Source: Dentipellis sp. KUC8613 (taxonomy: Eukaryota > Basidiomycota > Agaricomycetes > Russulales > Hericiaceae). From it: 64,000 nucleotides of DNA. Position 1 is the first letter of the stretch, and each line of letters opens with the position of its first letter. Positions 47,453 through 57,376 of this stretch are shown one piece after another. The stretch is from contig NSJX01000001.1 in assembly GCA_002286715.1 (NCBI GenBank), positions 993,835 through 1,057,834 on the forward strand, read 5' to 3'. A model generated the notes under the pieces. The model made no database searches. It was not told the origin of the DNA and saw only the letters and a program-made list of their open reading frames with translations. A program made the position numbers and the translations under genes.

Positions 47453-49321
47453 TTACAGCGAAGCGGACAATCTGCGCATGTTCATCGACAGGCCAAACAT
47501 AGCAACCGCGCTCACCCCGTAGGTGATAGAGGGGCCAAACGTCCAGTACGAAGCACATGCTGGAGATAGGGCCGCTTCAGAGGCATGTGTGCAAAGAGAT
47601 CCGACGGAGACGTACCAAGCAAAGGCCCTATCGCGCGCCCTAATTGTCCGGACGACCGGAAGTGCCCTAGCGCTTGGCCCTTTGCCAGCTCAGGGCGCTC
47701 CTGCACAGGTTTTCCGGTGTCCCCGTCGGTGGCCTCGTCACATTGCAGCGAGGCGTGCGCAGTCAAGGAGTTCACGACCGTGGCGGACGTAAACGCCATG
47801 CAAACCGCAGCACCCTGGAGCAGGCGGAACGCGAGCCACGGCCGCGTCACGGTGAAATGGGGCAGCAGGGCCAGGAGCACCAGCCCTAGGGCGCAGCCTG
47901 ATACCCCTCGCCTTGCCATGTTGAGCTCGCCCACCTTGGCTAGTGCGCGGCGCACGTAGCCGCCCTGCAGCAGCGCGCTGATGATGCCAATGGATCCGAT
48001 GAGCTTGCCGTTCTGGGTGTTGCTCCAGTCGAACACTGCACGAGTGGCCATGGGCCACCGTCGGTTAGCATGCGCAGTCAACAGGGCAGGGTCGGCGAGA
48101 ACGCACGATCAAATGTCAGGAACGTCAGCGTGAACTCGACGCCGGAGAAGAGGCCGAGGAACAGAAAGTGCAGCCTGCGCAGATTTTTGAGCAGACTGAT
48201 GCGCTGCGCGACGGTTTTCGCTCGGGATGTTTCTTGGGCCTGGCCATTGGAGGCCTTGCCGTTCGTCTTCTCCGGCGCCGCCTTGATCGCCCTGCCGCGG
48301 GTCTCGGGGAGGGCGATGGCGAGGAAGGCCGTCTCGGCGACCAGGAGGACCAAGGTGAGGATGGCGGGCGCCGCATAGACGTTGAGCTCCAGGCCGAGGG
48401 AGGAGCCGAGGGCGGTCACGGGACGGGACGCGAAGTACGCGCCGATCGGCGGGCCAACGCAGAAGCAGATAGCGAAAGCGATGCCGACATGTGCCAGGGC
48501 CTTTGCGCGATTCGCAGGTGTCGTGATGTCAGAGAGGATCGCGCTGTGAGCAAATCGATGAGGTGCGGTTCCTGCAAGGAGCATAGGCGAAGGATGACTG
48601 ACATCGCTAGCTGCACATTACCCTCGCTCAGGCCCCCGATGACGCGTGATAGCATGTATGACGCGAAAGTCGTGCTCTGTATCCATCTATGATGAAAAGG
48701 GTCAGGGAGGCCCATCCAGGTGTGCTCAAGATAACACGCACACGAGAGCGGAAACAATGTTGCCAATCATCGTGATCAGGAGCACTCGTCTGCGTCCATA
48801 TTTGTCGGACAAAGATCCTATGTGGGGGGATACAACAAATTGTAGTGTCCTGGCAAAATGTCAGTCGGATATAACGGAAAGTGAGGCCTGCTGCTACGAA
48901 CGAGAAGGCCGATCCCATAAGCCCTCCTGCCGCAAAAGTCAGCGGATATGCTATGTCAGAAATTCCATGGTAAAGCGTACCCAAAAGTACAACATCCCAT
49001 CGTTCCGAGTTCTGTGCGGACGTGTACAACTTTCCCCGGATTGTAGACACGGTCCATAGCGTACGAGACAGGAAACCATTTGGGTCTGACGACTCCCGCT
49101 GGATCATGCGTCAGGACCCTCGAATCCCCGCGAGTTCTTTATCAGATACGCACCTTGGTGTACCACTCGATGATTCGCGGGAACAGGGGCAGCGGGATCG
49201 TGAAAGCTGTCGCGATGCATTTCTTGTCAGATAATCGCAGATGCGTCCGTGCGCCACAAGTTTGCTCACCGAACAGGTCCAACACCAAGGACAAGAACAC
49301 GACGTTCTCCACCTTACCCAT
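47453..49321 (-). CDS. Major facilitator superfamily transporter (MFSD10/tetracycline-transporter-like)
   Basis: Nine exons (49270-49321, 49154-49206, 48981-49098, 48902-48926, 48742-48849, 48603-48686, 48107-48543, 47616-48035, 47453-47559) give 467 aa with twelve predicted helices. The start is MGKVENVVFLSLVLDLF/AFTIPLPLFP. The MFS signature between helices 2 and 3 is PHIGSLSDKYGRRRVLLIT (G-x3-D-x2-GRR). SRVIGGLSEGNVQLAIAIL and DWSNTQNGKLIGSIG are typical of the MFSD10/Tpo-like fungal group. The central cytosolic loop is Lys/Glu-rich, and helix 12 ends GVSAVAMFGLSMNMRRLSAS. One exon is only 25 nt. The substrate is unknown; drug or organic-anion export would be the family expectation. Confidence 0.85.
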
Positions 49322-49845
49322 CGTGAATCCTGCTCAAAGATGCGAACCGGAAGTTATAGTGCAGCGCACTTGCGTTTGCTCGACGTGTTGCGACTCCAAG
49401 GTTGCTTAGTGGATGAGTGTTACGAAACAACGGCGTCGGGGTGCCAGTCGGCCTAGACTGGTGACGAGGTGTTCGGAACAACGTCGCTGCTGCTCAACAG
49501 GCCTCGTCGAGACACAGGATTTATAGTGAATTCGATTTGCAGTAGGGACGCATGTATGAACTCGAAACATTTCCACGAATGAATGCAGGAATGGAGTGGT
49601 ACCCAATGGTAGAACGCTATTTGCAGGCCGGCCACACCGGGACCAGATGCATCCCTGAGTCGCTGCTCTCACGACCTCAAGTCAAGTCGTGCTCGCTCGC
49701 TCGTTCTCACACAATGCAGGGGAAGTCGTACACCTCAGTGCGCTTCTGAAACTCACTGTGGGATAGTACACGTATCACAGAAGTACACGTACGGTACATT
49801 GTATGAATACATTGTAGTCAGTTATCCAAGCTGACCTTCGAGCTT
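49322..49845. other. Intergenic between the MFS gene and PUS7
   Basis: About 520 bp containing the MFS promoter and the 3' flank of PUS7. Short open frames only; nothing recognisable. Confidence 0.5.
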
Positions 49846-52800
49846 TTACGCCTCTGCCTCTGCTAGCACTTCTTCGGCTTCTTCTATGACGTCCATTTTC
49901 GCCGCACTGTCAGCGCCGCCCTTGAATTGCTGGTCTTCCGAGGCCTGTGTGAGACCGCTCTGATAATGCGAGCTTGTTTCCGTCTTGGTCACCTCGCGAA
50001 GCGCCATAGTTGCGTACGCGGCGGTACCGAGCGTCAGACGGATCTGCAGTGCGAGGAAGCGCCCTTCGGGCGTATCCTGAGGTGCATCATACCCGAGAAG
50101 CTTGTCCTCGTCTGCCTGTGCCAATGGGACATCAGGATCTGTGTAATGCAGGATGGACCAGGAGAGCTCCTTCGGGAGGTGGAGGATGGTACGATACGAG
50201 CCGCTAAGGCTGTACTCTCTGGCAGAGGGACGGAGAACAATGAGAGGTATTTCTGGACAGACGAGAAGCGTGGCTTACTTGTGTCGGCGGTGGAAATTGT
50301 CAGGATCTAATCCGTCCTTCCGCAAATATTCCTTGTACCTCTCTCCCAGCGCGCCTCCCGGGAACGCGACATCCTTGCCCGTGAGAGGCATGACGACATC
50401 AAAGATAGAATACTTGTCAACATCTTCGGCAGTCAAAGTCTTTACCTGCGGCGCAACCCAAGGTTTCTTGTTTCTGCGTCCGCCACGGTCGGAGGGCTCT
50501 GCAAAAATGGAGGTTAAACCACGCACGTACACAGCAGACGTCAGGAATGTACCCGCAGCTTCGAGCGCCTCTTCTTCAGCGCCGTCAACATCCATAGCAG
50601 TGTCATCGCCTGCCGTTTTCCCCGTAGAATCGGAGACCAGGACCAGATCGCCCGGAACAGGCTTTTCCGCGCCGTAAGTCTTTATACGCTCCGAGACTAT
50701 CGCATTCCAAACATAGGATTGGTATGCATGGACATACATGAGCCGTAGGTTCCGCGGGATCTGCATATAGGCGAGTTGAAATGTAGGACTGCGGAATGTC
50801 AATGGCATTACACACCGTTGACAATGCGCCGTAGGCGTTCCGAGTCTCGCCATTTTGTTTCTTGTAGCTCTCCAGGATGCAGCGCTCCGCCACGACTCTG
50901 CGCGGCATAAGTTCCAGTGCACGATCGAGGTCGTGGTCTACTAGCCAGGCGTTCCGAGCAGCTGTAACATCTGGATGCTCTCCCGGCCTAGTACGTAAAA
51001 TGAGAGAAACAGCCTCATGCCAGTCCGACTTCAGCAATGCCAGGCCGATGGAGTGCGTAGGGATTGAGGCTGTCCCAAAGCGCTGCATGCCTAGAGCAAA
51101 CCATCAGCACTTCTTACTACAAACTAGGCAATGCAAATCGCGCACCATAATAGTTGATGAAGCCATGCTCCTTAATGGAGTTCAATGCTTTATCCATTGT
51201 CTCCGTGGAATCAACTAAAACGTTCCTGTCATATCCGCTTCAGCCCCAACGAGTAAAGCCTTTGAAAAGTCACAAACCTCAAGGTGATCACGAACGCGTT
51301 GCCCTTCAGCATACCTAGGTCAAGTCCAGCCTTGCGGTAGTTGAGGTCCGCAATCCTGATCCCACGTTCTCCTCTCTCGGACACGGCCTCCGCTTCAGTT
51401 CGTTTGCTAGGCACACCGTTAGCGAGTTTCCATACGTCTTCAACGCTCTTTCCTCCCCTGCGAAGGGAAACTCTCTGGACAGTGACACCACGCTTATCCT
51501 TGGTACCTGCGGTGGCCAGGTCCTTGGTGGAAACGTGAAGGGTACGTGAGAGGTACGCAAGGGCGTCTTGAGTATCCCGGTTCGTTTTTTGGAGAGTGAA
51601 ATGGATGTACGGCGGGTAATTGCCGCGTGAAGGGCGTTCGCTACGCCCCCCTCCTACGCTACGATCAGGCCTTCCCGTAGACTCTACTGATAAAGGGAAA
51701 CACATACCTCCACCCCGTCCCCCTCGAGCGCCTCCACGTCCACCGCCTCTTTTCGACCACCGTACTGCGATGCGCGAACCATCGTCGTCTGCGGGCGCCG
51801 TGGTATCAGTCTCGCTGTCCAACTTGCCACCAAACAATTCTCGGATTGCTTTATGGAATTCTGTGCGCGTCAGCTTGGAATCCATAGGCTAGAATAACAA
51901 ATATGAGTGCCGAGAAGGGGCAAACGTCAGTCGAATATACCGGATGAGTTGTGTTAGAAAACAGACATCGGAGAGCACTTTTCTGGTATCCTCCCGTCCA
52001 CCACCTCTGCCGCCCCTGCCGCCCCGTCCACCTCTACCACCTCTTCCACCCCGGTCCCGACCGCGCTTCCCTCTGCCTCTGCCACCTCTCCCTCGCTCTT
52101 CCGGCTCTTCCTCCTTCTTTTCAGGCTCTGCAGGCGTCTCAGCCGCACCTTCACCGTTTGCACTCTTAGCCGCAGTGCGACCACCCCAACCAGCATCGCT
52201 CACAAAGGGCGGCTCCGGGCCTTCAAGATACATCTGCTTCAACTGAGCAATCTTATCTGCAGGCAGAAATTGGGATAATCGCTGGTCGAAAGACTCGGGC
52301 CATGGTTCGTCAGCCTCCGCCGGAGCGGCAGTTTCGGTTTGTGCTGGTGCACTAGACTCTCCGGGCTTGTCGCTGGTCGCAGGCTCACCAGCCTCGACTG
52401 CGGGAGTCGCACTTGCCTCAGGCTCAGCAGGAGTGGAGGCCACGTCTGGTGTAGCCTGCGCCGTCGGCGCTTCTGACGCGGAGGGGGTCTCTTGGGCCGC
52501 TTTGTCCTTCTTAGGGGATTCGGGCATGCCCAGAGATTTGATATGAATGACATTCGAGTCAAGGTCCACTTCATACACAAGGAAATCCGTGAATCTGTGC
52601 AGTAGAGAGGACATTATCAGAAATGATCTTGTGAGATATACGTAGCGCACGCACCTTTGTTTGATTATGCCTTCAATTTTGGGGACATCCTTCGCGATGT
52701 ACTCAGAAATCCCAACGTCTGTCTCCATGATGCGCACCATGGACCCATCTTCGGTGCGCAACGGCGGGGTGGTCCCAAGGAGCGCGTGGCTAGGAGGAAG

Positions 52801-52992
52801 CAAGTTCGGCGGCTCCTCTTTCTCTACGGGCTTGTTCTCGTTTTCATCCACCTTCTCAGAAGGAACAGCTGCATCGGCGTCGGCGGCAGCAGGGGTGGAC
52901 TCGGCCGTTTCATCGAGTTTGGCTCTTTTGGGAGAGGGTCCTTGGGTTTCTTCGTCTGGTTCGCGATCGCGAACACGAGGAGAGGTCGACAT
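49846..52992 (-). CDS. PUS7: Multisubstrate pseudouridine synthase PUS7 (TruD family)
   Basis: Makes pseudouridine in U2 snRNA, tRNA and mRNAs. Seven exons (52655-52992, 51967-52594, 51278-51888, 51146-51225, 50816-51090, 50279-50760, 49846-50218) sum to 929 codons (928 aa). The N-terminal TruD element DVGISEYIAKDVPKIEGIIKQ, then FTDFLVYEVD, precedes a disordered insertion of about 180 residues. That insertion ends in an RGG-type box (RGRGKRGRDRGGRGGRGG). The catalytic motif is TAGTKDKRGVTVQRVSL; NYYGMQRFG is motif III. RNLRLMYVHAYQSYVWNAIV and the final GSYRTILHLPKELSW complete the fold. Bases 51655-51708 form a possible 54-nt intron in frame, so two isoforms are possible. The gene is larger than yeast Pus7 (676 aa) because of the inserted and N-terminal regions. 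Confidence 0.93.
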
Positions 52993-53246
52993 TATACCGC
53001 GTCTTGTTGAGCGGCCTTCGATTGGGAGATGGCAGACTCGGACTCGAAAACCTTCCAAATTTCAAATTCACTCTCAGTTCGAGCCCGGTCCGTGTTCCCG
53101 ATACGCGGCCTGCCCATTGCTTTCGATTCAAACAGTGAGGCAACATTGCAAGTACGCTACAATACGCCGATGCTAGGTATGTGGGTATGGCATGCTGTGG
53201 TAAAATAGTATTGCAAAATGCATGGGTTGGATGAGAAAATGTCTCA

Positions 53247-54275
53247 TCAGTCATCCAAATCAAAATCGTCGTCGTCATTAGTTTGGCGTAGGCGACGACT
53301 CGTCCCGGAGAAAGCACTCGCAACATGGTGAACAACTGGGGCTGTCTGGGGATTCTTTTGAATCACGTCTGGTGCGTATCCCTCTGTCAGCGTTCCATAT
53401 AGAAGGTGGAGAATAAAGACGACGTACCACTTTGTTGTAGACGAAGTTCAAGGGTCGCAGTAGTAAAGTTATCTTTGTTGCCCAGCTCCTCGAAGCCGAT
53501 GATCCTACCAAATGCAAAATTTACATTAGATGAACAAGACTTGTGTCTGCATGTCAACTCACCGATCTTTCGACACGCCATTGACAAAACACATGACACA
53601 AGGCAACACCTTGATCCCAAGCTTCTCGACAAGGAACGGAACGTTTTCTACAAAGACACGAATGAATCGCGTTTGAAAATATTTTGGTGCTATTGCCTGA
53701 GATAATTGAGTAAGTATAAGCTGGACATGAGGGGACAGAGAGTGCCTCACAGCAAGATGTTTGTCCATGATCTCGCACCTGCGGAAGTTCGAGTGGTAGA
53801 AATGAATTACGCATCTGGGTTCATTCCTGCGCTATCTTATGAGAATCATACTACGATGGACATACGAAGGGCAGACTTACGCGCTAGTGCGAATCACTTC
53901 TTTCTCGTCTGTGAGCTCCGTGTACTTCCCATGCTGGTCCTCCTGCATCCGCTTCATGCGCTCCATCCTGTGTCCATATGGGTATGACTGCACAAAATAG
54001 CAGGCCGTGCACTTACTCGCGCTGTAACTCCTTGATACCATGTTCACGGTACGGGCCGTCGTCGTTCTCTATTTCTGCCTCAAGCTCGGCAAAGAGTGCC
54101 TCATCGTCCAGCTCATCTGGATCCGAGCGCGACTGGGATGAGGACGCGGCAGGCGCGGTTAGCTGCGCGGCAAGAATGGAAACCTTGGAATTTCGGGGAC
54201 CTGTGCTGCTTGGAAATATAGACGTATAAGGGCGGCATGTTTCGAGAGGAACTCACTATACGTCGTCTGAGGACA
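53247..54275 (-). CDS. PLP1: Phosducin-like thioredoxin-fold protein (TXNDC9/PLP1)
   Basis: Co-chaperone of the CCT/TRiC chaperonin in tubulin and actin folding. Seven exons (54256-54275, 54017-54205, 53881-53967, 53751-53826, 53563-53696, 53428-53504, 53247-53368) give 234 aa, the family length. The N-terminal acidic helix is LDDEALFAELEAEIEND. The conserved MERMKRMQEDQHGKYTEL is followed by a thioredoxin fold without the CxxC pair (IHFYHSNFRRCEIMDKHLA), then VPFLVEKLGIKVLPCVMCF and GFEELGNKDNFTTATLE. The tail is acidic (NDDDDFDLDD). It is divergent from DOM34, 106 bp between ATGs. Confidence 0.93.
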
Positions 54276-54381
54276 TGGCAGTCAAATGAAAACAGCAGGC
54301 TCGATCAAGCTGCTACTTCGTGCACGAGTATGCAGGCCAAAATAGGAAATCGATGAGTTACGTCTTACCGCGTCCTTCACC
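54276..54381. promoter_or_regulatory. 106-bp divergent promoter PLP1 / DOM34
   Basis: The start codons of two translation and proteostasis genes are 106 bp apart, so core promoters and 5' UTRs are shared. No TATA-like element stands out. Confidence 0.55.
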
Positions 54382-56015
54382 ATGAAGCTCGTCGGGAAGC
54401 ACATTGACAAGGACCACTCAGTGAGCATTATCGCTATCATGCTAGACAATATCTGAATGGTAGTGGGATAGGGCTATGTCACACTCCGACCTGAAGAAGA
54501 TGAGGACATGTGGCATCTCTACAACCTCATCCAGGAGGTGCGCTCGCTAATGACCCCGCCTCTGTCTCGGATGCTCAGAGCTCAAAGATGACTAGGGCGA
54601 TCATGTTCGCGCTCCTGCCATCCGGTATGTCTGATTCCATGCCATTTTCCGCACGCTCTTATCTCTGTCTTCAGTCGCGTTCAGAACGTCTCGGCTACTG
54701 GCTCTTCGGAGTCGCATCGCGTCCGCACCACACTCACCCTTGAGGTGACTCGTGTCACCTTCTCTCCAGCCGCAGCCGCCCCTTCGACGGAATCATCCTC
54801 ATCAACCGCCCCCGTGGTCCCTACTGCATCTCTACAAATTATGGGACGCGTCGCCGTCGAGAACCAGCATGTGAAGCTCGGTGCTTTCCACACGCTTGAC
54901 GTTGAGGCAAACCGAGACGTTCGAATCGAGAAGCAGGAATGGGACAGCATATCACTTGAGCGAGTAGAGGATGCATGTGTGCCAGGTCGCGGTGCTGAAG
55001 TGGGAGCGATTGTATGCGGCGAGGGTGAGTCCTACCGATTAGTCTGTAGTACGGTGCGATTCTCATGCAAATACTTTCTTTGATAGGCACGGCAGCATTC
55101 TGTCTTCTCTCTCAGCACATGACAGTTGTCCGTCAACGCATCGATGTGCCTATACCCCGTAAGCGAACCGGCTCCGCAACGGCACACGAAAAAGGACTCG
55201 CAAAATTCTACGACGTGCTATACCAGACCTTCCTTCGACACATACCGTATTCAAACCCGACACTTCGTGCCATTGTCATCGCTAGCCCAGGATGGGTACG
55301 AGATGCTGTCTTCGACTACATTATGTCGGAGGCAACAAGAACGGGGAACAAGCCGCTTCTTGCTGCGCGGTCAAAATTCATGCGCGTACATGTGACTAGC
55401 CCGCATGTACACAGTCTAGTAGAAGTCTTGAAGAGCCCAGAGGTAAGGCAAATTCTGTGACTCCTTATTCATTGCTGACAGGGTCTTGTCAGATTGTTTC
55501 ACAACTCAAAGAAACCAAGTTTGCCCGCGAAGGCATCATGCTAGACAAGTAAGGGGCTTCTGAATCATTTTTACTTCTGCGTCTCATGTAATCTCAGGTT
55601 CTTCAAGATGCTGGGGACTGACGAACAGCGGGCCTGGTATGGCCCCGATCACGTCGCGCTCGCCGTGGACCGAGGGGCAGCGGGCACACTGCTCATCTCG
55701 GACGACCTCTTCCGCTCAAGCGACCCTGCACTACGCAAGAAATATGTCTCGTTGGTAGAAGAAGTGCGCGGAAAAGGAGGCGAAGTGCTCATATTCTCCG
55801 CCATGCACGAGAGCGGCCAACGTAAGTTCGTTCCAACTAAATTATGTGAAAATAGCTCATATTTATATATGTATCCAGAACTAAACCAGATAACTGGTAT
55901 CGCCGCTATCCTCACTTTCCCGTTAGATGTGGAGGTCGTTGAGGCGGAGGAGAAGGAGGCCAAGGAGGAAGAAGAACGCAAACAGCTTGAAGAAGCCACC
56001 AAGGACAAGGAATGA
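54382..56015 (+). CDS. DOM34: Ribosome rescue factor DOM34/pelota
   Basis: eRF1-like factor that with Hbs1 releases stalled ribosomes in no-go and nonstop decay. Eight exons (54382-54420, 54472-54537, 54596-54624, 54675-55024, 55087-55442, 55493-55548, 55598-55821, 55879-56015) give 418 aa. The N-terminal Sm-like domain has [40 protein letters not shown] and [19 protein letters not shown]. The central domain has [19 protein letters not shown]. The C-terminal domain has [21 protein letters not shown] split by no intron, and [13 protein letters not shown]. As expected for pelota, the GGQ loop of eRF1 is absent. Exon 3 is 29 nt. The tail is highly charged ([16 protein letters not shown]). Confidence 0.95.
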
Positions 56016-56214
56016 AGCCGCGCTTCCAGAAGCTGTACGACTCATAGTTGTTATCAATAAGTAATGTATGAATTATCGGATGTATCGATGCCTCTTCCCA
56101 CTTTGACAATTTACTGGAACATTCTGCACGGGCTAACGGCACTAATACAGGGAGTACATCATTTTTTTTTGGAATCGTTACAACAGCAGCTAGAGTGTCC
56201 CAAAATTGCCAGCA

Positions 56215-57167
56215 TTAAGCGGTCTTCACCCTGTCCAAGTAAGCTTCCCAGCCTTCTTTTTTATACCTTGCAGCCTGTTCCTGAACCTTCTTCACGTCCA
56301 AAGCATGCGGATTCCCGTAGATGCCTCGCCCGACTATGATAACGTCGCACCCATCGTCATAAACAACCTGCCTGGGCGTCCTATATTGCTGCCCCTTTCC
56401 ATCACCCTTTGTATCGAGACCAACACCAGGAGTGAGGACCAGGAAGTCCTCATCTGCCGGTGCCTCTCCTTGCGAGCCGACACCCTCCATTCTCCTCTGC
56501 GCTATGAAACCGATAACGAAGTTACGGTGGGCGCGGGCCATTCGCACTGCGTCCTCAGCGTAGCCATCGCGTGCAAGTGTTCCCGCCGAAGACATCTCTG
56601 CGAGCATGAGGAGACCCCTCCCAAGGGGCTCCCCAACAGCTGCGAGGCCTGTTATAATCGATGGTCCAGGTACGGCATGTGCGTTCGTGATATGCGACCA
56701 GGATGCGATTTTGTGCACGCCCGATGAATACTGCAGAGAGACGGTGTTTCCTGCATGTCTATCTGAGTTTCCTTCGCGGTGAGAATGTAAGGAAGAGACG
56801 CAGACCGATGTCAGCAAATTTACGATCCTCGAAAATAAGGAAGTTGTGCTTCTTGCTCAGTGCAGTAAGCCGTTCGATCAATGAGTGGTCGAAGTCCTCG
56901 ATTATGTCGATGTGAGTCTAGTCTTGAGCGAAATGTCCCGTAAGATTCCTTTCCCTCACAGATCCATGAGAACTAGCTCGCCTTGATTAGGCAGACGTAA
57001 GGGCCCACCGCGTCGATGATGGCGAGGAAGTCTGCCGCCTTGGTGACATCGACGCTCACGCAAAGGTTGGTCTGCTTTTTGTCGATGGTCTCGAGGAGTA
57101 ATTTTGCAGCAGGGTTCTCGAATTTGAGGGCGCGCTGGGCATAGGTCTGTGTACGAGCGGAGGACAT
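56215..57167 (-). CDS. URA3: Orotidine 5'-phosphate decarboxylase
   Basis: Final step of UMP synthesis. Exons 56982-57167, 56806-56917 and 56215-56750 give 277 aa. The N-terminus is [34 protein letters not shown] and [14 protein letters not shown] contain the substrate-binding Lys and Asp, and the catalytic D-x-K-x-x-D tetrad is in [21 protein letters not shown], the flexible phosphate loop region [14 protein letters not shown], and [11 protein letters not shown] complete the barrel. Intron 1 (56918-56981) begins with GC (CAAG/gcgagc) and falls between LIK and THI, close to the position of introns in other basidiomycete URA3 genes as I recall them. Divergent from the photolyase gene. Confidence 0.96.
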
Positions 57168-57376
57168 GGCGCAGAGAAAAGGAGCAAAGCTTGGGCAAAA
57201 CTGATAAGATAAAATGACGGCGCGTGACCACGACGCGTGACGTCAGAGGTTGCGGGTCGATCTGAGCTTGCGATCGCGTCTGGTTTCGTGAACCGCCAGG
57301 CGGACTGCTCAAAAGACATCAGCCATGTCCCACCCAGCCCATGCCCCGCATCTCTCTCTACTTCTCCCTGTCCACC
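57168..57376. promoter_or_regulatory. Divergent promoter URA3 / photolyase
   Basis: 209 bp separate the URA3 ATG from the preferred photolyase ATG (173 bp to the upstream photolyase ATG). It contains the palindrome-like repeat CGCGTGACCACGACGCGTGA around 57220-57240; binding factors are unknown. Confidence 0.5.
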
